From positions 1-48,473 of the forward strand of contig JAFRBB010000019.1 of NCBI GenBank assembly GCA_017405085.1: 48,473 nucleotides of DNA. The letters run 5' to 3'. A program made the translations under genes and the position numbers. Position 1 is the stretch's first letter, and every line of letters starts with the position of its first letter. The notes under the pieces were generated by a model that was not told the DNA's origin, made no database searches, and saw only the letters and a program-made list of their open reading frames with translations. The stretch is from Eubacteriaceae bacterium (lineage in GTDB: Bacteria; Bacillota; Clostridia; Eubacteriales; Eubacteriaceae). This document shows positions 33,398-42,308 of the stretch, piece after piece.

Positions 33398-33895
33398 ATG
33401 GACAATATTGAACAACATTCCGTCGACGGACTTACCATTGACTGCGAAAGTTTGATTATTTCTCTGCGCCGTGTGCCGTTCAACGCCTTCATCATGAGCC
33501 GGTTGCTTTCCGATCTTGCGGACGCCGGGATCAACGTGGATCTGATCAGCCGGACAGCGCCGGCAAAGGATACGTTTGATGTTTCGGTCATTTTGCCGGA
33601 AAAGGAACTGCCGAAGGTTCGCGACATTGCCAACAATCTGGGCAATGATTATAAAGATATCGGCATCAAAATCAACAAAAGCATCACAAGGCTCAATCTT
33701 CACGGCATCGGCATGCGCACCCAGTCCGGTGTCGCGGCTAAATTTTTGAAGGTTTTTGCCGATAATGATATCCAGGTGCTGATGATCACCACATCGGAAA
33801 TTTGTATTTCCTGCGCCGTGCGGAATGAGGACGCCAAAAAAGCCGTCGACGCGGTCCGATCCCGTTTTCGTCTGGACGATTATGTCGGCATGTGA
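33398..33895 (+). CDS. stand-alone ACT-domain protein, aspartokinase beta-like
   Basis: 165 residues homologous to the regulatory half of LysC just upstream: shared MISMRKVPF/LIISLRRVPF start, VDLISRTAP, LHGIGMRTQSGVAAKFLKV and VLMITTSEICISC match the LysC ACT pair. It has no kinase domain, so it looks like a separately encoded beta-type regulatory subunit. In organisms such as Bacillus subtilis the beta subunit comes from an internal start of the same gene; here it is a second gene. AAGGAGAG precedes ATG 33398. A lysine-binding or LysC-partner role is inferred. Confidence 0.83.
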   Translation: MDNIEQHSVDGLTIDCESLIISLRRVPFNAFIMSRLLSDLADAGINVDLISRTAPAKDTFDVSVILPEKELPKVRDIANNLGNDYKDIGIKINKSITRLNLHGIGMRTQSGVAAKFLKVFADNDIQVLMITTSEICISCAVRNEDAKKAVDAVRSRFRLDDYVGM

Positions 33896-33926
33896 TGGGC
33901 ATGACAACAAAATCAATCCATTTACC

Positions 33927-33968
33927 AAAAGCTGTACGCCTTCTTTAGATCAGGCGCGCGGCTTTTTT
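33927..33968 (+). terminator. terminator of the lysine operon
   Basis: Imperfect stem AAAAGCTG..CGCC and GGCG..CGGCTTTT with a T-run, 32 nt after the ACT gene stop. Confidence 0.7.
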
Positions 33969-34124
33969 TATTTTAGAATGCATTGAAACAAAACAATGCG
34001 TTGAAACAAATTGTAAATTTTTAGTAAACAACGCTTGAAATAACCTTAAAATCGCATGTGTTTCGATGGATTTGTGATAAAATAATTCGAAATCCATTTT
34101 ATAAGAAAAAAAGGGAATATTCCA

Positions 34125-37100
34125 TTGAAGAAATCAATTTTCACTAAAATCGGGGAAAGACTTCGAAACAAACCGGATAAGAAAACCAGATCGTCCGCTG
34201 AGGTTCGAAGAAAACAGACATTGAATCCAAAGGATGAGGGCAAAACGAAAGTCGCAAAGCTTGACCGGGATTTAGAGCCGGCGATTGCCGAAGAAAAAGG
34301 ATTGTCCGAATCCGATGCCAAGGATACAGAGCAAGATTTGGCCCAATCCGCGCCTTTGACGGAGGTGACGGCTGAGCCGGCTTCGGATCAGCTGTCCGAA
34401 AAATCTTTTGAGCAAGAAACACCCCTTGAATCAGACGCAGACAACGAGGAAGAGGGCTTAAGGGAATTAGATGCCGAAGATGAAACGGAGAAGGAGAGCG
34501 ATCATTTTGAAGCGCCCGCCGATGCCGCAAGTCCAATCGAAGAAGCCGCTTTGCCCGAGGTTATTCATGACGAATCCGACGACACCGAAAATTACGATTA
34601 TGATTTCGCCCCAAATTTGGATGACGACATGGAAATGAAAGAAGCGTCAGCGATGTCCGGCACGCGAGATAGCGGCAAGGCCAAGGATGTTTCGGAGGAT
34701 TTACCGGATTCGGAAAAAGAAGAGGCGGAAGAAGACCGTGCATCATCGGATAAAAGTCAGGAGGATGACGACGGGAAAACAGATGATAAAGCGGAAAAGA
34801 CTGAAGTCACGCCTGAAATAGAATCCGACGGAACACAGGACGACAGGGCAATCGAAGACGAAAATAAAGAGACAGAAGAGGTTGACGGGCCGGCCGAAGC
34901 ATCAAAAGATCATGACGATTCATCGGTCTTCGGCAAAGACGATGACGAACATGAAAACATTGATGCCGCCGTTACAGAACCGGAAAATGTCTCTGATGAA
35001 GCAGCCCAAGACGAAGATATCGCGGGTAAAACCCAAAACGATGACGCCGGCGCGGATGATGTCAAAGATGACGGCAGCTCAAAGACCGATGAGGCCGGCG
35101 AGACTGACGATGTTAACGCGGAAGAGGACATCAAATCGGAAGACACCGAAAAATCTATCGATGAAACCGAAGAGGCCGAGGCAAGCTCAGACGAGGCCGA
35201 AGATGAGATTGACGTTGAAGCCGATGAAAGCGTCGAGACTGACGATGTCAACCCAGAAGAAACAGAATCGGAAGCCGCCGAGACGCCCGCGGAGGAAATC
35301 GAAAAGGCCGAGGCAAGCTCAGACGAGGCTGAAGATGAGATTGACGTTGAAGCCGATGAAAGCGCCGAGACTGACGATGTCAACCCAGAAGAAACAGAAT
35401 CGGAAGCCGCCGAGACGCCTTCGGATGAAACCGAAGAGGCCGAGGCAAACTCAGACGAGACTGAAAATGATGTTGACATTGAGTCCGAAGAATCAATCAC
35501 GGATGACGACGGCGGCTTAGGAGAGGATATAAAATCGGAAGACGCCGAAAAGCCCGAGGATGAAACCGAAGCGGTTTCAATCATCGCTGAAGCTGCCGAC
35601 GATGTCAAAGACCATGACGCTGATCAATCCGAAAGCGCCGATGATCTATCCGAGGATGTCAAAGCCGATGATGACCAATGTGAATCTGACGTAACATCGG
35701 ATCACGGGGAAGAATCGCCGGACGACACCGAGGCCGAAAGCGCGGAAGCGTCGGATGAATCAGAGCCTGCCGGCGCGCCGGAGGACACCCAATTCAGTGA
35801 ATCGAACGAGGATATTAAAGCGGAGGACGACAATCAAAGTCCCTCCGATGAAATAACAGAAGCCCCCGATGATTTTGACCGACCGGAGGATGAAATCGAG
35901 AAAGAATCGGATTTAACGCAGGCATCCCCAGACGGGAAAGACCCCGAAGCGCAAGACGCGGCGGAAGAAGCAGCGGAGGACGAAAGTCAAAGTCCCTCCG
36001 ATGAAACAACAGACGCTCAGGCGGGGGAACCCGAAGAAGATATCTTAAGCGAAGTCGCGGCTTCCCGTGAAGCTGAAGATGTTTCTCACGACGAGCATTC
36101 CGAAGACGGGATCAGTGAGCCGACGGAGGAACTGCCGATCATTTCCGGCGCGATGTTGGGCGCCGCGGCGGCGGTGTCCGGGCTTGAAAACGATGAGACC
36201 GAGCATAGCGTCGCCCTTTCCGATGAGGAACTCGCGGCATTGGCCGAGGCCGAATCCGAACCCAAGTCAGAAACCGAAACCGGCGAAACAGAAGCGGCAC
36301 AAGATCAAGACGCTTTATCAGAATCTTCTCAACATGAGCCGGTTCACGAAGCGGATGTCGCCGATTTCTTCGCGGTTCCGGAGGTGCCGGAGAAAGACGC
36401 GATATCACCACAGACGGAAAAGGCAGAAGATCAAACCGAGGTTTTGCCCGTATCCGGCGCCGAAGATCAAACCGATCAGCCGGATGACGCCGCCCGGGCC
36501 GGCAGGGTGATTGATCTGTCCGAGCCCGATGAGGAATCGGAAGCCAAATCGACAAGCGATGATAAAAAAGATCAGCCTGCCGAAAAACCCCAAAAGAAAA
36601 AGACAGGCAAAGTTGTTTTCGGCATTTTGGCGGCCATCGTCGGCGTTTTGGCCATTTGCTATGCCGGCGGATGCTTTTTCTATCAAAACCATTTCTTCTT
36701 CGGCACAAAGATCAGCGGCGTCGACGCGTCAAATAAGACGGCCCAAGCCGTTGAAAACAGCATCGAAAAAGACGCCAAAGATTATAAACTGACCCTGAAG
36801 GAACGGGAAAATCAGAGCGAAACCATCGCGGCGAAGGATATCGGCCTTCGTTATTCCGATGATAATCCCGTTCAAAAGGCGCTGGATAAGCAGAATCCGT
36901 TCAAATGGCCCCTTGCCGTTCTCGGCATCAACGACGATGAATTGCCGACAGTGTATGAATATGACGAAGCCAAGCTCAATAAAAAAATTCAAAGCCTCAA
37001 TGCCGTCAGTTCAATGGTCAACGCGGAAAACGCCCATCCTGTCTACAGTGACGGTCAGATTATCATTAAGGGCATGATTCAGGGCAATGAGGTGGATCCG

Positions 37101-37979
37101 AAAGCCTTGACCGACGCGGTCAAAAAAGCCATTGCCAAGGGCGATGAAACCCTCGATCTGGAAGCGAACAAAATCTATAAAAATCCGACTTACGGCGAGG
37201 ATGCCCAGGAAGTTGAAGCCGCCAAAAAAGTGATGGAAGGCTATCTGAAATCCGAAATCACCTATACCATCGGCGAAACGAAAGAAGTTTTGGGTAAAGA
37301 TCAGTTCGGCCCGTGGCTTAAAACCGATGAAGGGATGAATGTGTATATCGATCAAGTTCAAGCGGCGGATTGGATTCATCAAAACCTCGGCGCGAAATAT
37401 GATACGGCCTGGGGCGAACATGATTTTAAAAACAGCGCCGGTCAGCAAATGAAAGTGGAAGGCGGCAATTACGGTTGGGAGATTGACGAGGCGGCAGAGC
37501 TGGATCAATTGATGGCATTGATTCCCAGCGGTCAGAAAAATACCCATGAACCCGCTTGGGCGCAAACCGCTCTTGCCGGCAAAGGAACCCATGCCGATAT
37601 CGGCAACACTTATATCGAAATCAGTTTAGGCTCACAGCATATGTGGTGTTACAAAGATGGCAAACTGGTGATTGACACCGATGTGGTGACCGGGGATGTT
37701 AATCTTGGACGCGGAACGCCGGCAGGTGTCTTTTACATCTACAGTATGCAGGAAAATGCGACGTTAGTCGGCGAGGACTACCGCACGCCGGTGGCCTATT
37801 GGATGCCCTTTAACGGCGGCGTCGGCATTCACGATTCCACCTGGCGCGGCGCCAGCGAATACGGCGGTACAACCTATATGGGCAACGGCTCTCACGGATG
37901 TGTGAATACGCCGCTGGACGTGGTTGCCGTGATTTTTCAAAACGCGGATGTGGGCGAACCCGTTGTGGTGTATTATTGA
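34125..37979 (+). CDS. L,D-transpeptidase with a very long acidic N-terminal region
   Basis: 1284 residues from TTG 34125 (AAAAAAGGG upstream). Residues 1-825 are low-complexity, dominated by Glu, Asp, Ser and Ala, with a basic start (KKSIFTKIGERLRNKPDKK) and a 132-bp/44-residue tandem repeat. Near residue 826 KPQKKKTGK precedes one membrane helix (about 828-850), so the acidic part is predicted cytoplasmic. Residues about 855-1150 resemble a peptidoglycan-binding-type domain. Residues about 1158-1284 are a YkuD domain with SHGCVN, catalytic Cys about 1259 and His about 1257. The enzyme would cross-link or anchor peptidoglycan outside, while the tail stays inside; the tail's role is unknown. 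Confidence 0.85.
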   Translation: MKKSIFTKIGERLRNKPDKKTRSSAEVRRKQTLNPKDEGKTKVAKLDRDLEPAIAEEKGLSESDAKDTEQDLAQSAPLTEVTAEPASDQLSEKSFEQETPLESDADNEEEGLRELDAEDETEKESDHFEAPADAASPIEEAALPEVIHDESDDTENYDYDFAPNLDDDMEMKEASAMSGTRDSGKAKDVSEDLPDSEKEEAEEDRASSDKSQEDDDGKTDDKAEKTEVTPEIESDGTQDDRAIEDENKETEEVDGPAEASKDHDDSSVFGKDDDEHENIDAAVTEPENVSDEAAQDEDIAGKTQNDDAGADDVKDDGSSKTDEAGETDDVNAEEDIKSEDTEKSIDETEEAEASSDEAEDEIDVEADESVETDDVNPEETESEAAETPAEEIEKAEASSDEAEDEIDVEADESAETDDVNPEETESEAAETPSDETEEAEANSDETENDVDIESEESITDDDGGLGEDIKSEDAEKPEDETEAVSIIAEAADDVKDHDADQSESADDLSEDVKADDDQCESDVTSDHGEESPDDTEAESAEASDESEPAGAPEDTQFSESNEDIKAEDDNQSPSDEITEAPDDFDRPEDEIEKESDLTQASPDGKDPEAQDAAEEAAEDESQSPSDETTDAQAGEPEEDILSEVAASREAEDVSHDEHSEDGISEPTEELPIISGAMLGAAAAVSGLENDETEHSVALSDEELAALAEAESEPKSETETGETEAAQDQDALSESSQHEPVHEADVADFFAVPEVPEKDAISPQTEKAEDQTEVLPVSGAEDQTDQPDDAARAGRVIDLSEPDEESEAKSTSDDKKDQPAEKPQKKKTGKVVFGILAAIVGVLAICYAGGCFFYQNHFFFGTKISGVDASNKTAQAVENSIEKDAKDYKLTLKERENQSETIAAKDIGLRYSDDNPVQKALDKQNPFKWPLAVLGINDDELPTVYEYDEAKLNKKIQSLNAVSSMVNAENAHPVYSDGQIIIKGMIQGNEVDPKALTDAVKKAIAKGDETLDLEANKIYKNPTYGEDAQEVEAAKKVMEGYLKSEITYTIGETKEVLGKDQFGPWLKTDEGMNVYIDQVQAADWIHQNLGAKYDTAWGEHDFKNSAGQQMKVEGGNYGWEIDEAAELDQLMALIPSGQKNTHEPAWAQTALAGKGTHADIGNTYIEISLGSQHMWCYKDGKLVIDTDVVTGDVNLGRGTPAGVFYIYSMQENATLVGEDYRTPVAYWMPFNGGVGIHDSTWRGASEYGGTTYMGNGSHGCVNTPLDVVAVIFQNADVGEPVVVYY

Positions 37980-38016
37980 TATGATACAAACGAATAAAAA
38001 AGGATGAAAATCAGAA

Positions 38017-38047
38017 AAAGAAATCCGTTTTCGCGGGTTTCTTTTTT
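38017..38047 (+). terminator. L,D-transpeptidase terminator
   Basis: Stem AAAGAAATCCG / CGGGTTTCTTT (one G-U) with TTTTCG loop, followed by T's. Confidence 0.85.
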
Positions 38048-38201
38048 CTTTGGTATTAACCAATAACCCCCCGCTATGCCGGGGGAACCATCATTTTCAA
38101 AAGGACGCTTTCAATCAAAAAACGTCAAAAAGGCTATCTGGATACCCAGCACCCTTTTTGACGCGCAGTGATCGTCAAGATGATAAAAAAAAACAAAAAA
38201 A

Positions 38202-38288
38202 TGGTGCCGAAGGAGGGACTCGAACCCTCACGGTATTGCTACCAACGGATTTTGAATCCGTCACGTCTGCCAATTCCATCACTTCGGC
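38202..38288 (-). tRNA. tRNA-Leu (CAA)
   Basis: 87 nt with encoded CCA and a long variable arm, as in Leu tRNAs. The acceptor pair is GCCGAAG / CTTCGGC, the anticodon loop TTCAAAA gives CAA, and the T-arm has GGGTTCGAGTCCC. Confidence 0.93.
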
Positions 38289-38299
38289 ATCATTCGATT

Positions 38300-38858
38300 A
38301 CGGTATTTATCTTACCATAACATGTTGGGTATTTCAAATGTTTTTTTATGATATTCTAAATTATTTTGGATGGGATCATCGTCACACAAGGAAGCGAAGA
38401 CAAAGGGATTGATCCAAGCCCCGGACGGCACTTGGTTTATATCTTAAAGCCCCGTCACTTGTTTAGACAGGATCAGTCCATATTCGCGGCGTATCGGTTT
38501 GATGATGCGGTGATATGGGGTTCTCGCATTAAACGGCTGAGCCCTATTTGATTTAACGAATGCGGCTCGGTCCATTGGTGATTGGATTTTGATCGGTCAA
38601 CAGGCACGCTCTGTTTGAAAAGCCGCCTATCTTGATGATGTCCCGATTGCCGGTTGATGATCAATATGCGACGCATTTATCCGATATGACGGGGTTGTCT
38701 CTTTGATCAATGCTCGTATGACATTGCGTTTTACATGCTTTTACAATATGATTTAAGACTAACTGTCCAACCGGAGATTGATCGATTCAAATCGTTTCGT
38801 GAATCAACGATCCAACCCTTGATGGATCTTTCCCGTTATCTTCGCGAAAGCCGTCATG
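38300..38858. other. intergenic stretch with possible decayed coding sequence
   Basis: About 560 bp between tRNA-Leu and the EIIA gene. One plus-strand frame reads YDLRLTVQPEIDRFKSF and ESTIQPLMDLSRYLRESRHA before a stop near 38873. An adjacent frame reads FEKPPILMMSRLPVDDQYAT. The pieces look protein-like but are split by stops and shifts. I recognise no family and no RNA, so this is only a weak pseudogene candidate. Confidence 0.35.
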
Positions 38859-39347
38859 CTATTCGTAGATCGTGACCCAATAGAGCGGTTCGCCGGCGCG
38901 AACCTCACCGGACGCGATGAGGGAGATCTCCGTTTTTGAGCTGTCGGGTTCCGTCACGGTGATGAAGGCGTCCATGGATTTGGCGTTTTTTTCAAGGAAG
39001 TCAAGGTCGAGTTCCATGAGGATATCGCCTTTTTTCACAGTCTGACCGTTTTCGACAAACACGTTGAAGCCTTCGCCGTTTAGCGCGGCGGTATCGATTC
39101 CGACATGCAGGAGCAGCCTGATCCCTTCCTCCGTTTCCAAGCCGACGGCATGTTTGGTGCCGGATACGAATAGGACGGTTCCGTCACAAGGCGCGGCGAC
39201 GGTCTTTTCCTTGGGCGTGATCATCGCGCCGTCGCCGATCATTTTTTCCGCGAAGGCTTGATCGCCGGCTTCTGTGATGGGGGCCGATCGGCCTGTCATC
39301 GGGCTGTAGATGACGCGTTTTTTTGAAATGGTTTGTCTTTCATTCAT
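38859..39347 (-). CDS. crr: PTS glucose-type EIIA protein
   Basis: 162 residues. It is a cytosolic phosphocarrier: GTKHAVGLETEEG carries one His and LLLHVGIDTAALNGEGF the phosphorylated His of the EIIA-Glc family; FVENGQTVKKGDIL is also typical. AGGAGCGC precedes ATG 39347. It stands alone, with no EIIB/EIIC nearby, so it likely serves several transporters. Any regulatory role, as for enterobacterial Crr, is not shown here. Confidence 0.9.
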   Translation of the reverse strand: MNERQTISKKRVIYSPMTGRSAPITEAGDQAFAEKMIGDGAMITPKEKTVAAPCDGTVLFVSGTKHAVGLETEEGIRLLLHVGIDTAALNGEGFNVFVENGQTVKKGDILMELDLDFLEKNAKSMDAFITVTEPDSSKTEISLIASGEVRAGEPLYWVTIYE

Positions 39348-39725
39348 GCGCTCCTGATGGATGGCGGGTCATTGGTGATGGCGGTCAACCCGGTTTCACC
39401 GCCCTCGGGTCAAGGTTTTCTCCGGGCAAACCGCCGGGATGAGCTGATGCTTTTTGAGCCAAAGGAAAAACTGCCCAAGGCCGGGCCCCGCCCCGCGTCA
39501 GGCCGGTTCTTCGGGTGTCTGTTGATTTTGTCAACATTCACTTTCAAAATGGCCGGCCAATGTCTTTGCACTGTAAGCGGGTCTGAGAGGTGCTTAAAAG
39601 AACAGATTACGCCAATTTTTTCTTCGATCGCTTTTGATTAGAGAACAACTTTTGTATCGAATTTCTTTCTTGACAGATTGAAAAAACCTTTTTGCTATGG
39701 CGTTTAGTCTATTTTGATGATCGGT
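39348..39725. other. intergenic stretch with a possible degraded repeat piece
   Basis: About 380 bp. At 39452-39480 the sequence TTTTTGAGCCAAAGGAAAAA CTGCCCAAGG resembles the TTTTCGAGCAAAGCGAGAAAACTGCCCAA unit of the mosaic repeats with changes, so it may be an old copy. No gene is supported. Confidence 0.35.
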
Positions 39726-41009
39726 TTAATTGTTTTCCTTGTGATGATAAGCATCTAAAATTTGCTCCGCGATGTCCTCCGCGGATCGGTTGTCTGTGTT
39801 GACGGTGAGGGGAAAGCCGCTGTAGAAGGGTTGCCTTTCGTCAAGCATGGTTTGAATTTTCGCCCGGAGATCCGCCGCCTTCGACAGCAGGGGTCGGGTA
39901 GTGTCGTCTGCGAGGCGCTTCGCGATGACGTCCGGACTCGCGGTTAAATGGACGGTGAAGGCGTTGTTTTTCAGTAGCCCTCGATTGTCTTCCCGGAGGA
40001 CGATGCCGCCGCCAGTGGCGATGATCTGTCCCTTTGTTTTGAGAGCATCACGAAGGACAATGTGCTCCAACAGCCTGAAGGCGGCTTCTCCGTCTTGTTC
40101 AAAGATGTCGTTGATGGTTTTACCGGCCAGGGCTTCCACGCGTTCATCGGTGTCGATGAAGGGCATGCCGGTCCTTTGCGATAAAAGGCGAGAAACGGTG
40201 GTTTTTCCCGTTCCCATATAACCGATTAGCGCGATGTTTTGCCGCGGGTGATCCTCGGGCGCAGGGGTCGGTTGCTCCGGCGCGTCTTCCGCGTGAAGCA
40301 AATGTCTGATGGTTTGGATTTCGGACGGGGCAAGCTGTCCCGGCGCGGAGGCTTTTTCCGGCGCGGCAAAGGTGACGGACCCGCCGAAGAGCTCGGGCAC
40401 CGCTCGGACGACGGCGCCGCCTTCGCGCATCATGGTGAAGATGATCGGTTTGTCGGTCCTCTCGCTAAAGGGGAGGACCACCGACGCCGCCCGTCGGACG
40501 TCGTCCGGCCGCGCGGCGGTCAAGGCGATTTTGATGACGTCGGGGGACCGGCTGTCCATCTTTTCGAGCAAGGCGCTGAGTTCGCTTGGTTCAGGGGTTT
40601 TTTGAAAATGATGATAGGAGAGGATCAGCCCTGTTTTTGTGTTTTGCTTCGCGCGGTCAATTTCGTCAAGATAGGTATCCGAGTTGGACGATTCGGTGTC
40701 GATATAGTCGCAAAGGCCGGAGGCCAGCACGGTTTTGACGGCGGCCAGGCGGGTTTGGTCGTCGGTTGGGGTGAGGCCGCCTTCGGCGGGGCTTCGGTAG
40801 GTGTAGATGATGCCGGTGCCGGGGGCGCGCTCTCGCAGGGTCCGCAGGACGGCGACATCGTCGATGGGGCCGTGTATGGCGTCGCGCCGCCATTCGATGA
40901 AATCGGGATGATGGCGAAGGGCTTTTTGATGGTCGAGGATGAGGTCGTCCATGTTGGGGGCGGTTAAAGGGACGCACAGGGCAAAGGTGTTTTTGTTTAT
41001 TTTTTTCAT
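39726..41009 (-). CDS. aroDK: AroD-AroK fusion (3-dehydroquinate dehydratase / shikimate kinase)
   Basis: About 427 residues. Residues about 1-225 are a type I dehydroquinase: SYHHFQKTP has the catalytic His and SPDVIKIALTA the Schiff-base Lys. After a Pro/Glu-rich linker (about 225-260), residues about 260-427 are a shikimate kinase: GYMGTGKTTVSRLL (Walker A), DTDERVE, GGGIV and TRPLL (lid). It combines two non-adjacent shikimate-pathway steps. TTG at 41045 would add 12 residues; I prefer ATG 41009, though neither has a strong site. It is the last gene before the pilin operon on the same strand, starting about 26 nt inside the PilX-like gene's end region. Confidence 0.9.
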   Translation of the reverse strand: MKKINKNTFALCVPLTAPNMDDLILDHQKALRHHPDFIEWRRDAIHGPIDDVAVLRTLRERAPGTGIIYTYRSPAEGGLTPTDDQTRLAAVKTVLASGLCDYIDTESSNSDTYLDEIDRAKQNTKTGLILSYHHFQKTPEPSELSALLEKMDSRSPDVIKIALTAARPDDVRRAASVVLPFSERTDKPIIFTMMREGGAVVRAVPELFGGSVTFAAPEKASAPGQLAPSEIQTIRHLLHAEDAPEQPTPAPEDHPRQNIALIGYMGTGKTTVSRLLSQRTGMPFIDTDERVEALAGKTINDIFEQDGEAAFRLLEHIVLRDALKTKGQIIATGGGIVLREDNRGLLKNNAFTVHLTASPDVIAKRLADDTTRPLLSKAADLRAKIQTMLDERQPFYSGFPLTVNTDNRSAEDIAEQILDAYHHKENN

Positions 41010-41034
41010 GGTTTTTACTTTAAGCCAAAATGTG

Positions 41035-41487
41035 TCAATACTCAAGTAAAAAATTGAAATTTTTTGGTTTTCGCGTCATAGGATCAATTTCAGCCGTTCC
41101 GGAAAAAGTTTTTTTAAAATTCCGGACTTGAGCGGTGATAGTAATTTGCCTTAAGTTATCAGAAACCCGGGCTACTTTGATTTCATAGGTGCTGTTGTCC
41201 GAAAGTTTGACGATACCGTTTGTGCCTTTATATTCACAGTCGCTTTCCAAATTGGATTTGCAGATTTCGATGGCGCTTTCTCCTGCAATCAGACAGTGTT
41301 CATAGTGAAGATAGTCAGCGTCTTTTTTGACATTTAGCGCGGATTGGGAAAGCGTCAATGCGGCAATTCCCAATGATATGGACAGAATAATTAACACAGT
41401 GGGCAGGACGAATCCTGCGTCATTGGACGGTGATGTTTTGATTGTTTCCCGGATAAATAAAAGTATATTTTTCATCGTTTGTCTCAT
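41035..41487 (-). CDS. minor pseudopilin, PilX/GspK-like
   Basis: About 150 residues. One hydrophobic N-terminal helix after DAGFVLPTVL resembles a prepilin signal, though the usual Glu at position 5 is not seen. The rest is a beta-rich soluble domain with two Cys (HYEHCLIAGE and EICKSN). I use ATG 41487; ATG 41475 is also possible and the ribosome site is weak. It overlaps the previous gene and is the last pilin-type gene of the operon. Confidence 0.65.
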   Translation of the reverse strand: MRQTMKNILLFIRETIKTSPSNDAGFVLPTVLIILSISLGIAALTLSQSALNVKKDADYLHYEHCLIAGESAIEICKSNLESDCEYKGTNGIVKLSDNSTYEIKVARVSDNLRQITITAQVRNFKKTFSGTAEIDPMTRKPKNFNFLLEY

Positions 41488-41944
41488 CTTTGAATCGCAT
41501 GGTGAGGGTGAGCTTTCCGGTCGGATGATTGTCATTCACTTCCGCTTGAAAGTCAAAGCGCGTCAGGCCATCGGCCAATTGTGAGGTGCTTCCCGGACCG
41601 ATGGATGACAAATCGGATTTGGTTTTATGACGCATCAAGACACCGTTATTTAGTGTATAAAAATTATAATAACCTTGTGACTCCATATCCCGTAAGTAGA
41701 CGACACCGTTATATATCCGGATGGAATTGCTCATTTCGATTTGCTTTTGAAGATGGATAATGACGCGTCTTTGGGTGAGCCCTTGAGTTATGTCCGTGCG
41801 CATGGTCCTTGCCGCCATTGAGGAAAAGGCGGCGACGTTCAAACACAGGACGGCAATCATCGCGACCATCGCCAGTGAAATGATGAGTTCCACCAAGGTA
41901 TAGCCGTCATCTGTCACAAGTAAACGGTGCTTAAATAGACGCAA
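41420..41944 (-). CDS. minor pseudopilin, PilW-like
   Basis: 174 residues. DDGYTLVELIISLAM is a type III prepilin signal with Gly before the cleavage site and Glu at +5, then one helix and a beta-rich domain. TTG at 41944 is the start, supported by CAGGAGGAAAGC upstream. It overlaps the downstream PilX-like gene. Assembly into a pilus or competence pseudopilus tip is inferred from the neighbours. Confidence 0.8.
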   Translation of the reverse strand: MRLFKHRLLVTDDGYTLVELIISLAMVAMIAVLCLNVAAFSSMAARTMRTDITQGLTQRRVIIHLQKQIEMSNSIRIYNGVVYLRDMESQGYYNFYTLNNGVLMRHKTKSDLSSIGPGSTSQLADGLTRFDFQAEVNDNHPTGKLTLTMRFKDETNDEKYTFIYPGNNQNITVQ

Positions 41945-42300
41945 TAGCTTTCCTCCTGTTGATTTTTAGTAGTAAATATAATTGTGATGAGATATAGATT
42001 ATCTTTTTCCTTCGTAACTAAACATCGGCAATTATGGTAATGAGAGCAGACCTGTGCGGCTGTTTGGGAGACGGCTTCAGGCGTTGTAGCATGATTTGCT
42101 TTAGCGTTTGACCGGATTTCGGCATAAAGAGTTGATAATTGGGAGCTGATCTTATTATTTGTTTCGGATAATGTTTTTGCTCTCAAGCCGACGGCGGTCA
42201 TGCCGAGTAGGGCAGACAATCCCAAGGCCAATATGGAAAGCGAAATAATCGCTTCGGTGAGGGTACTGCCTTCTTCTTGTTTAAAAAATTTTATCAGCAT
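41914..42300 (-). CDS. minor pseudopilin, PilV/GspI-like
   Basis: 128 residues. EEGSTLTEAIISLSILALGLSAL shows a prepilin-like helix with Glu +5, although Ser follows Gly at the cut site. The C-terminal domain contains a CSHYHNCRC cluster. ATG 42300 comes 8 nt after the upstream stop with no strong site, so coupling to the previous gene is likely. Confidence 0.75.
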   Translation of the reverse strand: MLIKFFKQEEGSTLTEAIISLSILALGLSALLGMTAVGLRAKTLSETNNKISSQLSTLYAEIRSNAKANHATTPEAVSQTAAQVCSHYHNCRCLVTKEKDNLYLITIIFTTKNQQEESYCVYLSTVYL

Positions 42301-42308
42301 AGTATTTA

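Noticed and set aside
34910-35608. Long Ser-rich reverse-strand frame opposite the acidic tail
   Set aside because: It is the mirror of a Glu/Asp-rich gene (GAA/GAT codons read as Ser/Phe-type codons), has no ribosome site, and is explained by codon bias.
39527-39545. TTGTCAACATTCAC shared between 12900 and 39533
   Set aside because: Only 14 bases, no extension on either side; likely chance.
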